Origin: Microbacterium sp. Root180
GTDB taxonomy: Bacteria > Actinomycetota > Actinomycetes > Actinomycetales > Microbacteriaceae
Assembly: GCF_001428485.1 (NCBI RefSeq)
Contig: NZ_LMHS01000003.1
Location: forward strand, 558,001 to 622,000
Direction: 5' to 3'
DNA: 64,000 bases
In this document: in pieces, positions 42,943 through 51,456 of the stretch
Position numbering within the stretch: the first letter of the stretch is position 1
How the letters are laid out: each line of letters begins with the position of its first letter
Notes under the pieces: model-generated
Database searches by the model: none
What the model was told of the DNA's origin: nothing
Seen by the model: the letters and a program-made list of their open reading frames with translations, nothing else
Translations under genes and position numbers: made by a program

Positions 42943-43574
42943 GACTCCCCCAGCGCGTCGTTCACGAGTGTCTCGAGGATGGTGGTCTCGCTGAGCTGGC
43001 CGATCACGCGCGCCGCGACCCGGCCCTCGCGGTCGAGCACGAGGGTGACCGGCACGGCGTTGAGAGGCGTCTGACCCGCGAAGGCGAGCTTGATCGAACC
43101 GTCGACGCTGGCCAGCGCGCTCGGGTAGCCGACGCCGTAGGTCTCGGCGAAGGCCTGCGACGCCTCGGCGCCGTCGTACAGGTTCACGCCGAGGAACGCG
43201 ACGTCGTCCGCGGCGAACGACTGGTTGACCTCTTCGAGCAGCGGCGCTTCGACGCGGCACGGCGCACAGGCCGCGTACCAGAAGTTCACGACGAGCACCT
43301 CGCCGCGATACTCGTCGCTGGTCGTCGCCTCACCGGTGTCCAGCACGCCCTCGAAGTCGACCGGCTCGGTGCGATCGGCCGGCTTGATCTCGACGACCTC
43401 GAAGCCGTCGGCGGCGATGAACCCCTTGCCGTCGCCCGAGCGGTACTGCTCGGCGAGCGGATCGTTCGTGCAGGCGGCCAGTCCCGCGACCAGCACCAGG
43501 GCGAGCAGAGCGGATGCCGCGCCCCGCGCGCGTCGCAGACCAGGACGGCGGTCGGTGGGACCGGAAGAACCCAT
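42939..43574 (-). CDS. TlpA/ResA-like thiol-disulphide lipoprotein
   Basis: A 211-residue extracytoplasmic thioredoxin-fold protein. It has a lipoprotein signal with lipobox LAAC and Cys35 as the lipid-bearing residue. The active site CAPC (Cys103-Cys106) lies in VVNFWYAACAPCRVEAP. It probably reduces the haem-binding cysteines of apocytochrome c with electrons from CcdA, as ResA does. Start overlaps the phosphatase stop (TGATG). Confidence 0.93.
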   Translation of the reverse strand: MGSSGPTDRRPGLRRARGAASALLALVLVAGLAACTNDPLAEQYRSGDGKGFIAADGFEVVEIKPADRTEPVDFEGVLDTGEATTSDEYRGEVLVVNFWYAACAPCRVEAPLLEEVNQSFAADDVAFLGVNLYDGAEASQAFAETYGVGYPSALASVDGSIKLAFAGQTPLNAVPVTLVLDREGRVAARVIGQLSETTILETLVNDALGES

Positions 43575-44206
43575 CACACGGCCCCCACGTCGACCGAGCC
43601 CGACAGAGAGGCCGGCTCCGCGTAGGCGATCTCGGTCCACTTTCCGTCCTCGTCCATCTCGAAGCTCGTCACGCTCGACAGCGCGCACCGCCGTTCGCGC
43701 GGGTCGTGGCGCGAGGGGAGACCCGTGACGGCGAGGTGGGTGATCCAGATCGGCAGCTGGTGCGACACGATCACGACGTCGCCGCCGTCCGCGGCCGTCC
43801 ACGCCTCGGTCATCGCCTCGTTCATGCGCGCGATCACCTCGGCGTACGGCTCGCCCCAGCTGGGCAGCGCGGGCTTGCGCAGGTGACGCCAGTTCCACGG
43901 GTTCACCAGGGCGCGCAGCATCCGACGGCCCTCGAACACGTTCGTGGGTTCGATCACGCGCTCGTCGATGCGGGGTTCGAGGCCGAAGAGCTCGGTGAAC
44001 GGCTCGGACGACTCCTGGGTGCGCTGCAGCGGCGAGCACACGAGGGCCGTCACCGGGCGGTCGAGCGCCTGGACGTACTCGGCGGCCTGACGGGCCATGC
44101 GGCGTCCGTCGGCGCTGAGCCCGTATCCGGGGAGTCGCCCGTAGAGCACGCGCTGGGGGTTGTGGACCTCCCCGTGGCGCACGAGATGGAGGCGATCGGC
44201 GGGCAC
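43574..44206 (-). CDS. Histidine phosphatase family protein
   Basis: A 210-residue enzyme of the phosphoglycerate-mutase-like family. The phospho-accepting His is in LHLVRHGEVHNP (residues 6-17), and the second catalytic His is in VIVSHQLPIW near residue 155. The substrate is unknown. GTG at 44206 lies six bases after TAGACT (44213-44218, minus strand). It is the first gene of a likely operon with the cytochrome c maturation genes downstream. Confidence 0.9.
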   Translation of the reverse strand: MPADRLHLVRHGEVHNPQRVLYGRLPGYGLSADGRRMARQAAEYVQALDRPVTALVCSPLQRTQESSEPFTELFGLEPRIDERVIEPTNVFEGRRMLRALVNPWNWRHLRKPALPSWGEPYAEVIARMNEAMTEAWTAADGGDVVIVSHQLPIWITHLAVTGLPSRHDPRERRCALSSVTSFEMDEDGKWTEIAYAEPASLSGSVDVGAV

Positions 44207-44248
44207 GGGTCCAGTCTACGGTGGCCGGATCTATGAGACGCCTGAGCG

Positions 44249-44944
44249 TCAGCCCGCCGAGACGCTCTCGCGTTCGCGCTCGGGCGCCTCGGCGGAGCGC
44301 GAGCGGGATGCCGCGATCAGTGCGCGCGTCCGCACGAAGAGGAACCACGCCACGGCGAGCGCGACGACCGCGATCACGACGTACTGCACGATGTCGACGT
44401 ACTGCTCGACCACATGCCACGACTCCCCCAGCAGGAAGCCCGACAGCACGAAGATCGTGTTCCAGATGAGGCTCCCGGCGGCCGTCAGCAGACCGAATCG
44501 CCACAGCGGCATGCGCGTCACGCCTGCGGGGATCGAGATGAGGCTGCGGAAGATCGGGATCATCCGGCCGAAGAACACCGCGACCGAGCCGTGACGGTGG
44601 AACCACCCGACGGTGCGGTCGATGTCCTCCGGGTGCAGCAGCGGCACGGTCGCCGCGACGCGCCGCAGGCGGTCGACGCCCAGCCACGCCCCGAGGCCGT
44701 AAAGAAGGAACGCGCCCACGATCGAGCCCGCCGTGGTCCACGCGAGCGCCTCGAACAGCGTGAAGGAGCCCCTGCTCGCCGCGAGGCCGGCCATGGGGAG
44801 CACCACTTCGCTCGGCAGCGGCGGGAAGAGGTTCTCGAGGGCGATCGCGACGCCGGCGCCGGCCGGACCGATGACGTCCATGAGCGAGACGGACCACTCC
44901 AGCAGAGCGGAGAGCCAGGAGGTGTCGGGGGAGGTTTCGGTCAT
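44249..44944 (-). CDS. DedA-family membrane protein
   Basis: A 231-residue membrane protein of the DedA/SNARE-associated family, proposed lipid flippases. Motifs are ENLFPPLPSEVVLPMAG near residue 37, FFGRMIPIFRSLISIPAG near residue 125 and GSLIWNTIFVLSGFLLGESW near residue 155. The transported lipid is not known. TAACGT (45001-45006, minus strand) is a plausible -10, and the motif TCGGGGGGTCTGC lies 27 bases upstream of it. Confidence 0.92.
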   Translation of the reverse strand: MTETSPDTSWLSALLEWSVSLMDVIGPAGAGVAIALENLFPPLPSEVVLPMAGLAASRGSFTLFEALAWTTAGSIVGAFLLYGLGAWLGVDRLRRVAATVPLLHPEDIDRTVGWFHRHGSVAVFFGRMIPIFRSLISIPAGVTRMPLWRFGLLTAAGSLIWNTIFVLSGFLLGESWHVVEQYVDIVQYVVIAVVALAVAWFLFVRTRALIAASRSRSAEAPERERESVSAG

Positions 44945-45033
44945 CGGGGGCTTCGCCTTCGGTGATCGGATGCCGCGGCCACGGCCGCGCGGTCACTTCG
45001 ACGTTAGGCGGCGCAGGTGAACGGCGCCTGGGT

Positions 45034-45046
45034 GCAGACCCCCCGA
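45034..45046 (-). promoter_or_regulatory. TCGGGGGGTCTGC promoter motif upstream of DedA gene
   Basis: On the minus strand this 13-mer is identical to the one at 60168-60180 and lies 27 bases before a TANNNT -10 (45001-45006). Occurrence in the same place in two promoters suggests an activator site. Confidence 0.5.
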
Positions 45047-45060
45047 TATCCGGTGCGTCC

Positions 45061-45432
45061 TCAGGCGGACGGGACGCCCAGTCCGGCGATGAACGCGCCG
45101 AGGAACCACGACCCGATGATGAAGGGCGCCGCGGCGATCGGGACCCAGAACGCGATCTTGCGGAAGGCCAGCATCAGGATCGTGACGACGGATGCTGCCA
45201 GCAGCAGCACCCACGGGAGCGCGACGGCGGTGACCAGGCCGGTCCCGATGAGTTCCGAACTGCACTCCCGCGCCCCGCACGGGTCCGACGCCATGGCGAG
45301 GAAGAAGCCGAAGAACGACATCAGCGCCGCGAGCGCGGCCAGCCCGACGAGCAGGATCGATGAGACCACGATGTCCCAGACGCGCACCGGCTGCCGTCCG
45401 GCGGCGCTGCGGAGGGCGGGAGACGTGGTCAC
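45061..45432 (-). CDS. Small membrane protein (DUF6264-like)
   Basis: A 123-residue protein with three predicted helices (about residues 20-45, 65-88, 95-115) and two cysteines in SDPCGARECSSE between the first two. It resembles short Microbacteriaceae membrane proteins; the family name is from memory and uncertain. GTG at 45432 lies six bases after TATGAT (45439-45444, minus strand). Function unknown. It is divergent from aspS with back-to-back promoters. Confidence 0.65.
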   Translation of the reverse strand: MTTSPALRSAAGRQPVRVWDIVVSSILLVGLAALAALMSFFGFFLAMASDPCGARECSSELIGTGLVTAVALPWVLLLAASVVTILMLAFRKIAFWVPIAAAPFIIGSWFLGAFIAGLGVPSA

Positions 45433-45467
45433 GGCGCCATCATAGAGCCCACGTAGACTGATCCCTC

Positions 45468-46808
45468 GTGAGTGAACGCGTCCTGGTGAAGCAGCTGCAG
45501 GGTCTCCCCGACGGTCCGGTCTCCGTCTCCGGCTGGGTCGAGACCGTCCGTGATCAGAAGAAGGTGCAGTTCGTCATCCTTCGTGACGAGACCGGCGCCG
45601 TCCAGCTGGTCAACCCGGCCACCCGCCCGGCGGAGGACGGCACGGAGCAGGATGCCGCGGCCCTGGCCCTCACCGACCTCATCTCGAACCTCTCCGGCGG
45701 CACCTTCCTGACCGTGACCGGCGAGCTCAAGCACGACGAGCGCGTCAAGCTCGGCGGAGTCGAGATCAAGATCGGCGCGCTCGACGTTGCCGCCGCGGCT
45801 CTCCCCGAGACCCCGATCGCCGCCGACAGCGGGCTCGACAAGCGCATGGACTGGCGCTTCCTCGACCTGCGCCAGCGTCGCAACAACCTCATCTTCCGGG
45901 TGCAGACCACGCTCGAGCACGCGTTCCGCTCTTACTGGATCGAGCGCGACTACATCGAGGTGCACTCGCCGAAGCTCATGGCGTCGGCCTCCGAGTCGAA
46001 CGCGGAGCTGTTCGAGGTGCCCTACTTCGAGGAGAAGACGGCCTACCTCGCCCAGTCGCCGCAGTTCTTCAAGCAGATGGCCCAGGTCGCCGGCTTCGGC
46101 AAGATCTTCGAGATCGCCCCCGCGTTCCGCGCCGACCCCTCGTTCACGTCGCGCCACGCGACGGAGTTCACGTCCATCGACGCCGAGATCAGCTGGATCG
46201 ACTCGCACGAGGATGTCGCCGCCATGCAAGAGGAGCTCCTGCAGACGGGCATCCAGGCGGTCAAGGACAAGCACGGCGCCGAGATCGAAGAGCTCTTCGG
46301 TCTCGAGGTGCAGGTGCCCAGCATCCCCTTCCCCCGCATCCCGCTGGCCGAGGCGCGCGAGATCGTCAAGGCGCGCGGCTACGACATCCCGCGCACCGAC
46401 GGCGACCTCGACCCCGAAGGCGAGCGCCAGATCTCGGCGCACGTCGAGGAGACCTACGGGCACCAGTTCGTGTTCATCACGGACTACCACCCCGAGATCC
46501 GCGCGTTCTACCACATGCGCAACGAGGAGACCGGGCTCACCAAGAGCTACGACCTGCTCTTCAAGGGCGTCGAGATCACGACGGGCGCGCAGCGCGAGCA
46601 CCGCGTCGACGTGCTCATCGAGCAGGCGGCCGAGAAGGGCCTGGAGCCCGAGCACCTCGACTTCTACTTCGACTTCTTCCGGTACGGCGCCCCGCCGCAC
46701 GGCGGGTTCGGCATGGGCCTGGCCCGCGTGATGATGCTGCTGCTCGGACAGGATTCGATCCGCGAGGTCACGTATCTGTTCCGCGGCCCGACGCGCCTTG
46801 CTCCCTAG
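45468..46808 (+). CDS. aspS: Aspartate-tRNA(Asn/Asp) ligase, archaeal type
   Basis: A 446-residue class II aminoacyl-tRNA synthetase. The N-terminal OB domain binds the anticodon (GWVETVRDQKKVQFVILRD). Class II motif 2 FEIAPAFRADPSFTSRHATEFTSID and motif 3 GFGMGLARVMMLLLGQ are intact. It lacks the large GAD insertion of usual bacterial AspRS, so it is the shorter archaeal/eukaryotic type, often non-discriminating. TAGACT at 45454-45459 precedes the GTG start by eight bases. Confidence 0.93.
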   Translation: MSERVLVKQLQGLPDGPVSVSGWVETVRDQKKVQFVILRDETGAVQLVNPATRPAEDGTEQDAAALALTDLISNLSGGTFLTVTGELKHDERVKLGGVEIKIGALDVAAAALPETPIAADSGLDKRMDWRFLDLRQRRNNLIFRVQTTLEHAFRSYWIERDYIEVHSPKLMASASESNAELFEVPYFEEKTAYLAQSPQFFKQMAQVAGFGKIFEIAPAFRADPSFTSRHATEFTSIDAEISWIDSHEDVAAMQEELLQTGIQAVKDKHGAEIEELFGLEVQVPSIPFPRIPLAEAREIVKARGYDIPRTDGDLDPEGERQISAHVEETYGHQFVFITDYHPEIRAFYHMRNEETGLTKSYDLLFKGVEITTGAQREHRVDVLIEQAAEKGLEPEHLDFYFDFFRYGAPPHGGFGMGLARVMMLLLGQDSIREVTYLFRGPTRLAP

Positions 46809-46812
46809 TCCC

Positions 46813-47595
46813 GTGATCCCCGGGCTGCAGAACTTCCGAGACACGGGAGGCACTCCGCTGCGCGCGGGCGGCTCGACGCGGTCGGGTGTGCTCTACCGCT
46901 CCGAGGCGCTGAGCGGTCTGTCGGCGGAGGGCCTCGACGCCCTCGCATCGTCGGGCATCGGGGTCATCGCTGACTTCCGCACCGAGATGGAGCGGGGCCT
47001 GGCTCCCGACGTGCTGCCGTCCACGCGCGCGTTCGACGTCGTCGAGCTCCCCCTGCTCGAGGGCGCTATGACGGGCCTCGCCCAGAGCGCCCTGACGGCA
47101 TCGGATCCCTCGAAGGCGGAGGCCGCGATCGCGGCGGCGCTTGCCCAGCTGCCGTCGCTCGGCGATCTCTACGTCTCGATGCTCGGCGGGGGCGCGGCAT
47201 CCTTCGCCCACCTCGCCCGGCTCGTCGCAGCCTCCCGCGACGATGCCCCGACCGCGGTGCTCGTGCACTGCACGGCGGGCAAGGACCGCACCGGCGTCGC
47301 CGTGGCACTGCTGCTCGACGCCGTCGGAGCAGACCGCGACGCCGTGGTGGCCGACTACAGCGCGTCCGCCGCCAACCTGGCCGGCCCGTGGGCGGACCGG
47401 ATGCGGGCGATGATCACGGGCATGGGCGTTCCCCTCACCCCCGCGATCGACGCGCTCGTGACCGGCACTCCGCCCGAGGCGATCGAGCGGGCACTCGCCT
47501 GGATCGACGACCAGGGCGGATCGGCCGACTACCTGCGCTCGGGCGGCCTGACCGAGCCCGAGCTCGCCGCGCTGCGCACCCGCCTCACGGCCTGA
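46813..47595 (+). CDS. Tyrosine-protein phosphatase
   Basis: A 260-residue phosphatase of the single-domain dual-specificity/PtpB-like group. The P-loop is HCTAGKDRTG with nucleophile Cys153; the entry NFRDTGG near residue 7 and ADFRTEMER near residue 52 are typical. It starts five bases after the aspS stop, so it is probably cotranscribed. I chose GTG at 46813; a TTG at 46798 overlapping aspS is an alternative. Substrate unknown. Confidence 0.88.
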   Translation: MIPGLQNFRDTGGTPLRAGGSTRSGVLYRSEALSGLSAEGLDALASSGIGVIADFRTEMERGLAPDVLPSTRAFDVVELPLLEGAMTGLAQSALTASDPSKAEAAIAAALAQLPSLGDLYVSMLGGGAASFAHLARLVAASRDDAPTAVLVHCTAGKDRTGVAVALLLDAVGADRDAVVADYSASAANLAGPWADRMRAMITGMGVPLTPAIDALVTGTPPEAIERALAWIDDQGGSADYLRSGGLTEPELAALRTRLTA

Positions 47596-47610
47596 ACGGG
47601 CGGCCCTTCA

Positions 47611-47865
47611 TCATGCGCCCGCGGCCTCGAGTGCGGCGCGCAGCCGGTCGGGCGACACGCGCCAGTGGCCGTGGAGGGTTCCGTCGATGAGCACGACCGG
47701 GATCTTCTCCCACCACTGCGCGTAGAGCGCGGGATCGTCGGCGATCGAGAGCTCCTCGACTTCGACCGCGTCCTCGGGCAGCTCGGAGACGACGGTCTCG
47801 ACGATCTCGCGGGCGACGTCGCAGAGGTGGCAGTCGGGCTTGCCGATGAGGGTGAGGGTCGTCAC
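47611..47865 (-). CDS. Glutaredoxin-family protein
   Basis: An 84-residue thioredoxin-fold protein. The active site CHLC (Cys12-Cys15) is in LIGKPDCHLCDVA, and a cis-proline is in KIPVVLIDG. It resembles short actinobacterial glutaredoxin-like proteins. GTG at 47865 lies seven bases after the rhodanese stop, so the two are likely coexpressed. It converges on the phosphatase gene. Confidence 0.87.
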   Translation of the reverse strand: MTTLTLIGKPDCHLCDVAREIVETVVSELPEDAVEVEELSIADDPALYAQWWEKIPVVLIDGTLHGHWRVSPDRLRAALEAAGA

Positions 47866-47872
47866 GCCCGGC

Positions 47873-48166
47873 TCACTGCTCGAGGGGATAGCCGGCCGAG
47901 ATCCATTCGTCTGTGCCGCCGTCGACGTTCGTGGCGTCGTAGCCGCGCGCCTGCAGGGCCTCGACGACACGGCCGGACCGGCCGCCGACCTTGCAGATCA
48001 CGGCGAACGCTCCGTCGGGCAGCGCGTCGAGGTGCTCGCCGATCGTCGACATCGGCAGGTTGACGGCGCCGGGAACGCGGCCGGACTCGAACTCCCACGT
48101 CTCTCGCACGTCGATGACGGGCGTGTCGGGCTGGTCCCGGAGCTGGTGGACGGTGATCGACGGCAT
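47873..48166 (-). CDS. Rhodanese-like sulphurtransferase
   Basis: A 97-residue single rhodanese domain. The active-site loop is CKVGGRSG with Cys58, preceded by TPVIDVRETWEFESGRVPGAVNLPM. It may move sulphur or serve redox signalling, in step with the glutaredoxin-like gene downstream. A GAAGGAGAC ribosome site precedes the ATG at 48166. Confidence 0.93.
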   Translation of the reverse strand: MPSITVHQLRDQPDTPVIDVRETWEFESGRVPGAVNLPMSTIGEHLDALPDGAFAVICKVGGRSGRVVEALQARGYDATNVDGGTDEWISAGYPLEQ

Positions 48167-48242
48167 GCAGGTCTCCTTCGGCGGACGATCGGCGGATACA
48201 CGAAGCGCCCGTCCGAAGACAGGCGCTTGGTGTCGATGCCGC

Positions 48243-48341
48243 TTACTTCTTGTTGCGGCGCTGGTGGCGCGTCTTGCGAAGCAGCTTGCGGTGCTTCTTC
48301 TTCGCCATGCGCTTGCGGCGCTTCTTGATGACTGAACCCAC
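48243..48341 (-). CDS. Ribosomal protein bS22 (AURKAIP1/COX24 domain)
   Basis: A 32-residue, extremely basic peptide (starts MGSVIKKRRKRMAKKKHRK) that matches the small actinobacterial ribosomal protein bS22, which binds the 30S subunit. GTG at 48341 has GTGAGG upstream. It sits just downstream of the excisionase-type HTH gene, a pairing that is also seen in mycobacteria. Confidence 0.92.
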   Translation of the reverse strand: MGSVIKKRRKRMAKKKHRKLLRKTRHQRRNKK

Positions 48342-48366
48342 GGAAAACCTCACAATGTCGGGGTCT

Positions 48367-48387
48367 GGGCGCGATTGGCTCGCGCCC
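48367..48387. terminator. Small hairpin between HTH gene and bS22
   Basis: Perfect 8 bp inverted repeat GGGCGCGA/TCGCGCCC with a 5-base loop. It lies in the 81 bp gap and may attenuate read-through from the HTH gene. There is no T-run. Confidence 0.4.
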
Positions 48388-48422
48388 GGGATCGGGCAGA
48401 TCGAAAAATGCCTCGGGACAGT

Positions 48423-48614
48423 CTAGCCGACGTCGGCGATAGGCCGTTGCAAAGCCGCCGTGACGGCCGACTCGGGCACTCGGTAGCTCCGTCCGAAGCG
48501 CACCGCGGGGAGCTCGCCCGAGTGGACGAGCCGGTAGACCGTCATCTTCGAGACGCGCATGAGCTCCGCGACCTCGGCGACGGTGAGGAAGCGCACGTCA
48601 GGCAGCTCCGTCAT
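48423..48614 (-). CDS. Excisionase-type helix-turn-helix protein
   Basis: A 63-residue DNA-binding protein with one MerR/Xis-like winged helix: FLTVAEVAELMRVSKMTVYRLVHSGELPAVRFGRSYRVPESAV. It is chromosomal rather than phage-borne, as it pairs with bS22 as in other actinobacteria. A GGGAAAGGG ribosome site precedes the ATG at 48614; a longer upstream start lacks this. Targets unknown. Confidence 0.92.
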   Translation of the reverse strand: MTELPDVRFLTVAEVAELMRVSKMTVYRLVHSGELPAVRFGRSYRVPESAVTAALQRPIADVG

Positions 48615-48711
48615 GTGATCCCTTTCCCCAGAAGTGCTTGCCACACTCTAGAGCGTGGAAGGGACGCGTGTAAACCTGTGTGACCAGTGAGATTCCTGGG
48701 GCCTGGGGGAC

Positions 48712-49641
48712 TCAGCCGTCCGCCCGTTGCCGCGATCGGCGGTCGCGCGCCTCGCGAGCTGTCTGGCGCAGCATCCGATGCGCGTCCCGCAAGCCCTTCT
48801 CGGCGTCGCGCACGGCCTTCTGCGCCTCGCGATAGCGCTTGTCGTCGCTGATCTCCGCGTCGTCCAGCCCCTGCCATGGCGCCCGTGCCGGGCGGTCCCC
48901 ACCGGCCACCGCGTCGATGTACTGCGCGACGCCGTCGAGGCTGCGCTCGAGGCCGAAGGCGAACGGGTCGGACTCGTCGAGGAACGCGCCGGCGTCGATC
49001 GCCTCGCGCAGCGCGGGGTACGCCTCGGCGCTGATGAGCGAGCGGAACAGAGCGTCCTCGTAGCGAGCGATCTCGTGGTCGCCCATCCCGCGCTCCCGCT
49101 CGAGGCGCGCGTAGCTGGCCAGCACGATGCCGGTCCAGCGGGCAGCTCCCGTCACGATGAGCAGCACGGCGAGACGCTCGTCGTGCGTGAGCGGCGTCTC
49201 GGCGAGAGCCCGGATCCCGGCATCCATCCACGCAGCGCTGTTGGGTGTCGACGGGATGCCGCGGATCGGCACCTCGAGGACCCAGGGGTGGCGCAGGTAG
49301 GCCTGCACCTGCTCGCGGTAGAGCGCCTCGAGCTGCGCGCGCCAGCCGCCCGCGTTGCGGCTCTCCTCGGTCGGGAGGCCGGTCGCCTCCTCCTGCATCA
49401 GCAGCACGAGGTCGTCCTTGGCGCTCACGTAGCGGTAGAGCGACATCGGCGTGTAGCCCAGGCGCGCCGCGACGGCCGCCATCGAGACGGCGCCGAGGCC
49501 CTCGGCATCCGCGATGTCCACCGCAGCCTCGACGATGCGCTCGACGCTCATCTCGCGCTTGGGCCCGCGCTGCGGGTTCGCCGCGACGCCCCATGCCAGC
49601 GCGATGCCGCGCGGGAGCTCGGGTTCTTCGACGTCCACCAT
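48712..49641 (-). CDS. TetR-family regulator with C-terminal coiled coil
   Basis: A 309-residue repressor. The HTH is VERIVEAAVDIADAEGLGAVSMAAVAARLGYTPMSLYRYVSAKDDL (about residues 33-78), followed by a tetracycline-repressor-type C-terminal domain. The last ~60 residues are a highly charged helix (AQKAVRDAEKGLRDAHRMLR) that could form a coiled coil and is unusual for the family. TAGACT lies seven bases before the ATG. It is divergent from an ABC exporter that it probably controls. Confidence 0.9.
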   Translation of the reverse strand: MVDVEEPELPRGIALAWGVAANPQRGPKREMSVERIVEAAVDIADAEGLGAVSMAAVAARLGYTPMSLYRYVSAKDDLVLLMQEEATGLPTEESRNAGGWRAQLEALYREQVQAYLRHPWVLEVPIRGIPSTPNSAAWMDAGIRALAETPLTHDERLAVLLIVTGAARWTGIVLASYARLERERGMGDHEIARYEDALFRSLISAEAYPALREAIDAGAFLDESDPFAFGLERSLDGVAQYIDAVAGGDRPARAPWQGLDDAEISDDKRYREAQKAVRDAEKGLRDAHRMLRQTAREARDRRSRQRADG

Positions 49642-49667
49642 GCCCGCCAGTCTAGGACTGTATATGT

Positions 49668-49685
49668 GGTAAACAGTGTGTTACC
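49668..49685. promoter_or_regulatory. Probable TetR operator before the ABC exporter
   Basis: GGTAAACAGTGTGTTACC has 5 bp palindromic arms (GGTAA/TTACC). A second AAACAGT word at 49691-49697 and a GTATA...CATAC pair flank it. The site lies between the divergent TetR gene and the ABC ATPase gene. Confidence 0.6.
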
Positions 49686-49738
49686 TTCATAAACAGTTTG
49701 CGGCATACACAGTATCGCCGCGAGAACGAGGAGATGCC

Positions 49739-50653
49739 ATGGCGACCGACCGGAGCCCGCTCGCGATCGAGGTGAGCGCGCTGCGCAAGGCGTTCGGCGC
49801 GCAGACCGTGCTCGACGACCTCGACCTGACCGTCCGGCGCGGAGAGGTCTTCGCCCTCCTCGGCCCCAACGGCGCCGGGAAGACGACCACCATCAACGTG
49901 CTGACCACCCTCGTGCGTCCTGACACCGGCACCGCCCGGGTCGCCGGCGTCGACGTCGCGAGCGATCCCGAGGGCGTGAAGCGCCGCATCAGTCTCACGG
50001 GACAGTCCGCGGCCGTGGACGACGTGCTCACCGGAGGGGAGAACGTCGAGATGCTCGGCCGGTTGTCGGGGCTCTCCCGACGTGCCGCCCGGCGCCGCGC
50101 GGTCGACCTCCTCGAGCGATTCGACCTGGCGGATGCCGCGACCAAGCGCGTCCGGGCATACTCCGGCGGGATGCGCCGACGACTCGACCTCGCGCTGAGC
50201 TTCGTGGTCACTCCCGAGGTCCTGTTCCTCGACGAGCCCACCACAGGCCTCGACACCCGCAGTCGCCGCGAGCTGTGGGACGTCATCCGCTCCCTCGCGG
50301 ACGCCGGCACCACGGTCTTCCTCACGACGCAGTACCTCGACGAGGCCGATCAGCTCGCCGACCGCATCGCGGTGCTCGACGGTGGCCGGATCGTCGCGAC
50401 CGGCACGTCCGCGCAGCTCAAGTCGCGTGTGGGCGGCGACACCGTGGAGATCCGCGACGACCACGGCGACCTCCTGCGCGAGGTGCCCACCGACGGCACG
50501 GTGACCGGCCTGCGTGCCGCCCTCGACGTGCTCGACGAATCCGGCGCCGAAGGAGTCGTCTCCCTGCGACGACCGAGTCTCGACGACGTGTTCCTGGCAC
50601 TCACCACGTCCGATTCCCGCCGCACCGCGGCCGTCCTCGAGGAGATCGCATGA
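49739..50653 (+). CDS. ABC-2 exporter ATP-binding protein (DrrA type)
   Basis: A 304-residue ATPase. Walker A is GPNGAGKTTT near residue 43, the signature is YSGGMRRRL near residue 140, Walker B is VLFLDEPTTGLD and the H-loop is in FLTTQYLDEADQLADR. The C-terminal ~80 residues fit drug-exporter ATPases such as DrrA. The ribosome site AGGAGATGCC precedes the ATG. It overlaps the permease start (ATGA) and is likely repressed by the divergent TetR. Confidence 0.93.
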   Translation: MATDRSPLAIEVSALRKAFGAQTVLDDLDLTVRRGEVFALLGPNGAGKTTTINVLTTLVRPDTGTARVAGVDVASDPEGVKRRISLTGQSAAVDDVLTGGENVEMLGRLSGLSRRAARRRAVDLLERFDLADAATKRVRAYSGGMRRRLDLALSFVVTPEVLFLDEPTTGLDTRSRRELWDVIRSLADAGTTVFLTTQYLDEADQLADRIAVLDGGRIVATGTSAQLKSRVGGDTVEIRDDHGDLLREVPTDGTVTGLRAALDVLDESGAEGVVSLRRPSLDDVFLALTTSDSRRTAAVLEEIA

Positions 50654-51453
50654 CCGTCCTGACCCCCGACGGGCCCGCCCTCAAGCCCCGCATCGGCGGA
50701 CTCACCGCCGAATCCGTGTTCCTCGGGCGGAGCCTGCGGCACTCCCTCCGCGACGGCGAGTCCGCGCTGATGGCGGTGATGCTCCCCGTCATCCTCATGC
50801 TGCTGTTCACCTACGTGTTCGGCGGCGCGATCGATCCCTCCGGCGGCTACGTGGACTACGTCGTTCCGGGCATCATCCTGCTGTGCGCGGGCTTCGGCTC
50901 CTCGAGCACCGCCGTCTACGTCGCCAGCGACATGCAGGCGGGCATCATCGATCGCTTCCGCACGATGCCCGTTCGCGCGAGCGCCGTTCTCACTGGACAC
51001 GTCATCGCGAGCGTGCTGCGCAACCTCGTCGCGACCGGGCTCGTCGTGGGTGTCGCGCTCCTCGTCGGCTTCCGCCCGACCGCCGACGTGTGGGGGTGGC
51101 TCGGAGCCATCGGCATGATCGCCCTGTGGATCGTGGCCATCACCTACCTCTTCGCCGCTCTCGGGCTCGCGACCGGCAGCCCGGAAGGCGCGAACGCCTA
51201 CGGCTTCATCATCCTGTTCCTGCCGTACCTGTCCAGTGCGTTCGTCCCCGTCGAAACCATGCCGGGCTGGCTGCAGTGGGTGGCCGAGAACCAGCCCGTG
51301 ACCCCGATCATCGAGACGATCCGGGGCACCCTCATGGGCACGCCGATGGACGGCGGGGAAGCCTGGTGGGGCGTGGGCTGGTGCCTCGGGATCCTGGCCT
51401 TCGCGTTCGTCTGGGGCGCGTGGCTGTTCCGGCGCAAGTCCGGTCGCCGCTGA
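50650..51453 (+). CDS. ABC-2 type exporter permease (DrrB type)
   Basis: A 267-residue membrane protein with six predicted helices of the ABC-2 type, resembling drug-resistance permeases. The segment ASDMQAGIIDRFRTMPVRASAVLTGHV is the conserved amphipathic coupling region. It pairs with the ATPase encoded just upstream (ATGA overlap). The exported compound is unknown. The gene ends 3 bases before the convergent ArsR stop. Confidence 0.92.
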   Translation: MTVLTPDGPALKPRIGGLTAESVFLGRSLRHSLRDGESALMAVMLPVILMLLFTYVFGGAIDPSGGYVDYVVPGIILLCAGFGSSSTAVYVASDMQAGIIDRFRTMPVRASAVLTGHVIASVLRNLVATGLVVGVALLVGFRPTADVWGWLGAIGMIALWIVAITYLFAALGLATGSPEGANAYGFIILFLPYLSSAFVPVETMPGWLQWVAENQPVTPIIETIRGTLMGTPMDGGEAWWGVGWCLGILAFAFVWGAWLFRRKSGRR

Positions 51454-51456
51454 CCC

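Noticed and set aside
48423..48614. Excisionase gene as a sign of a prophage or integrative element
   Set aside because: No integrase, attachment site or phage gene is present, and this HTH/bS22 pair is a normal chromosomal feature of actinobacteria.
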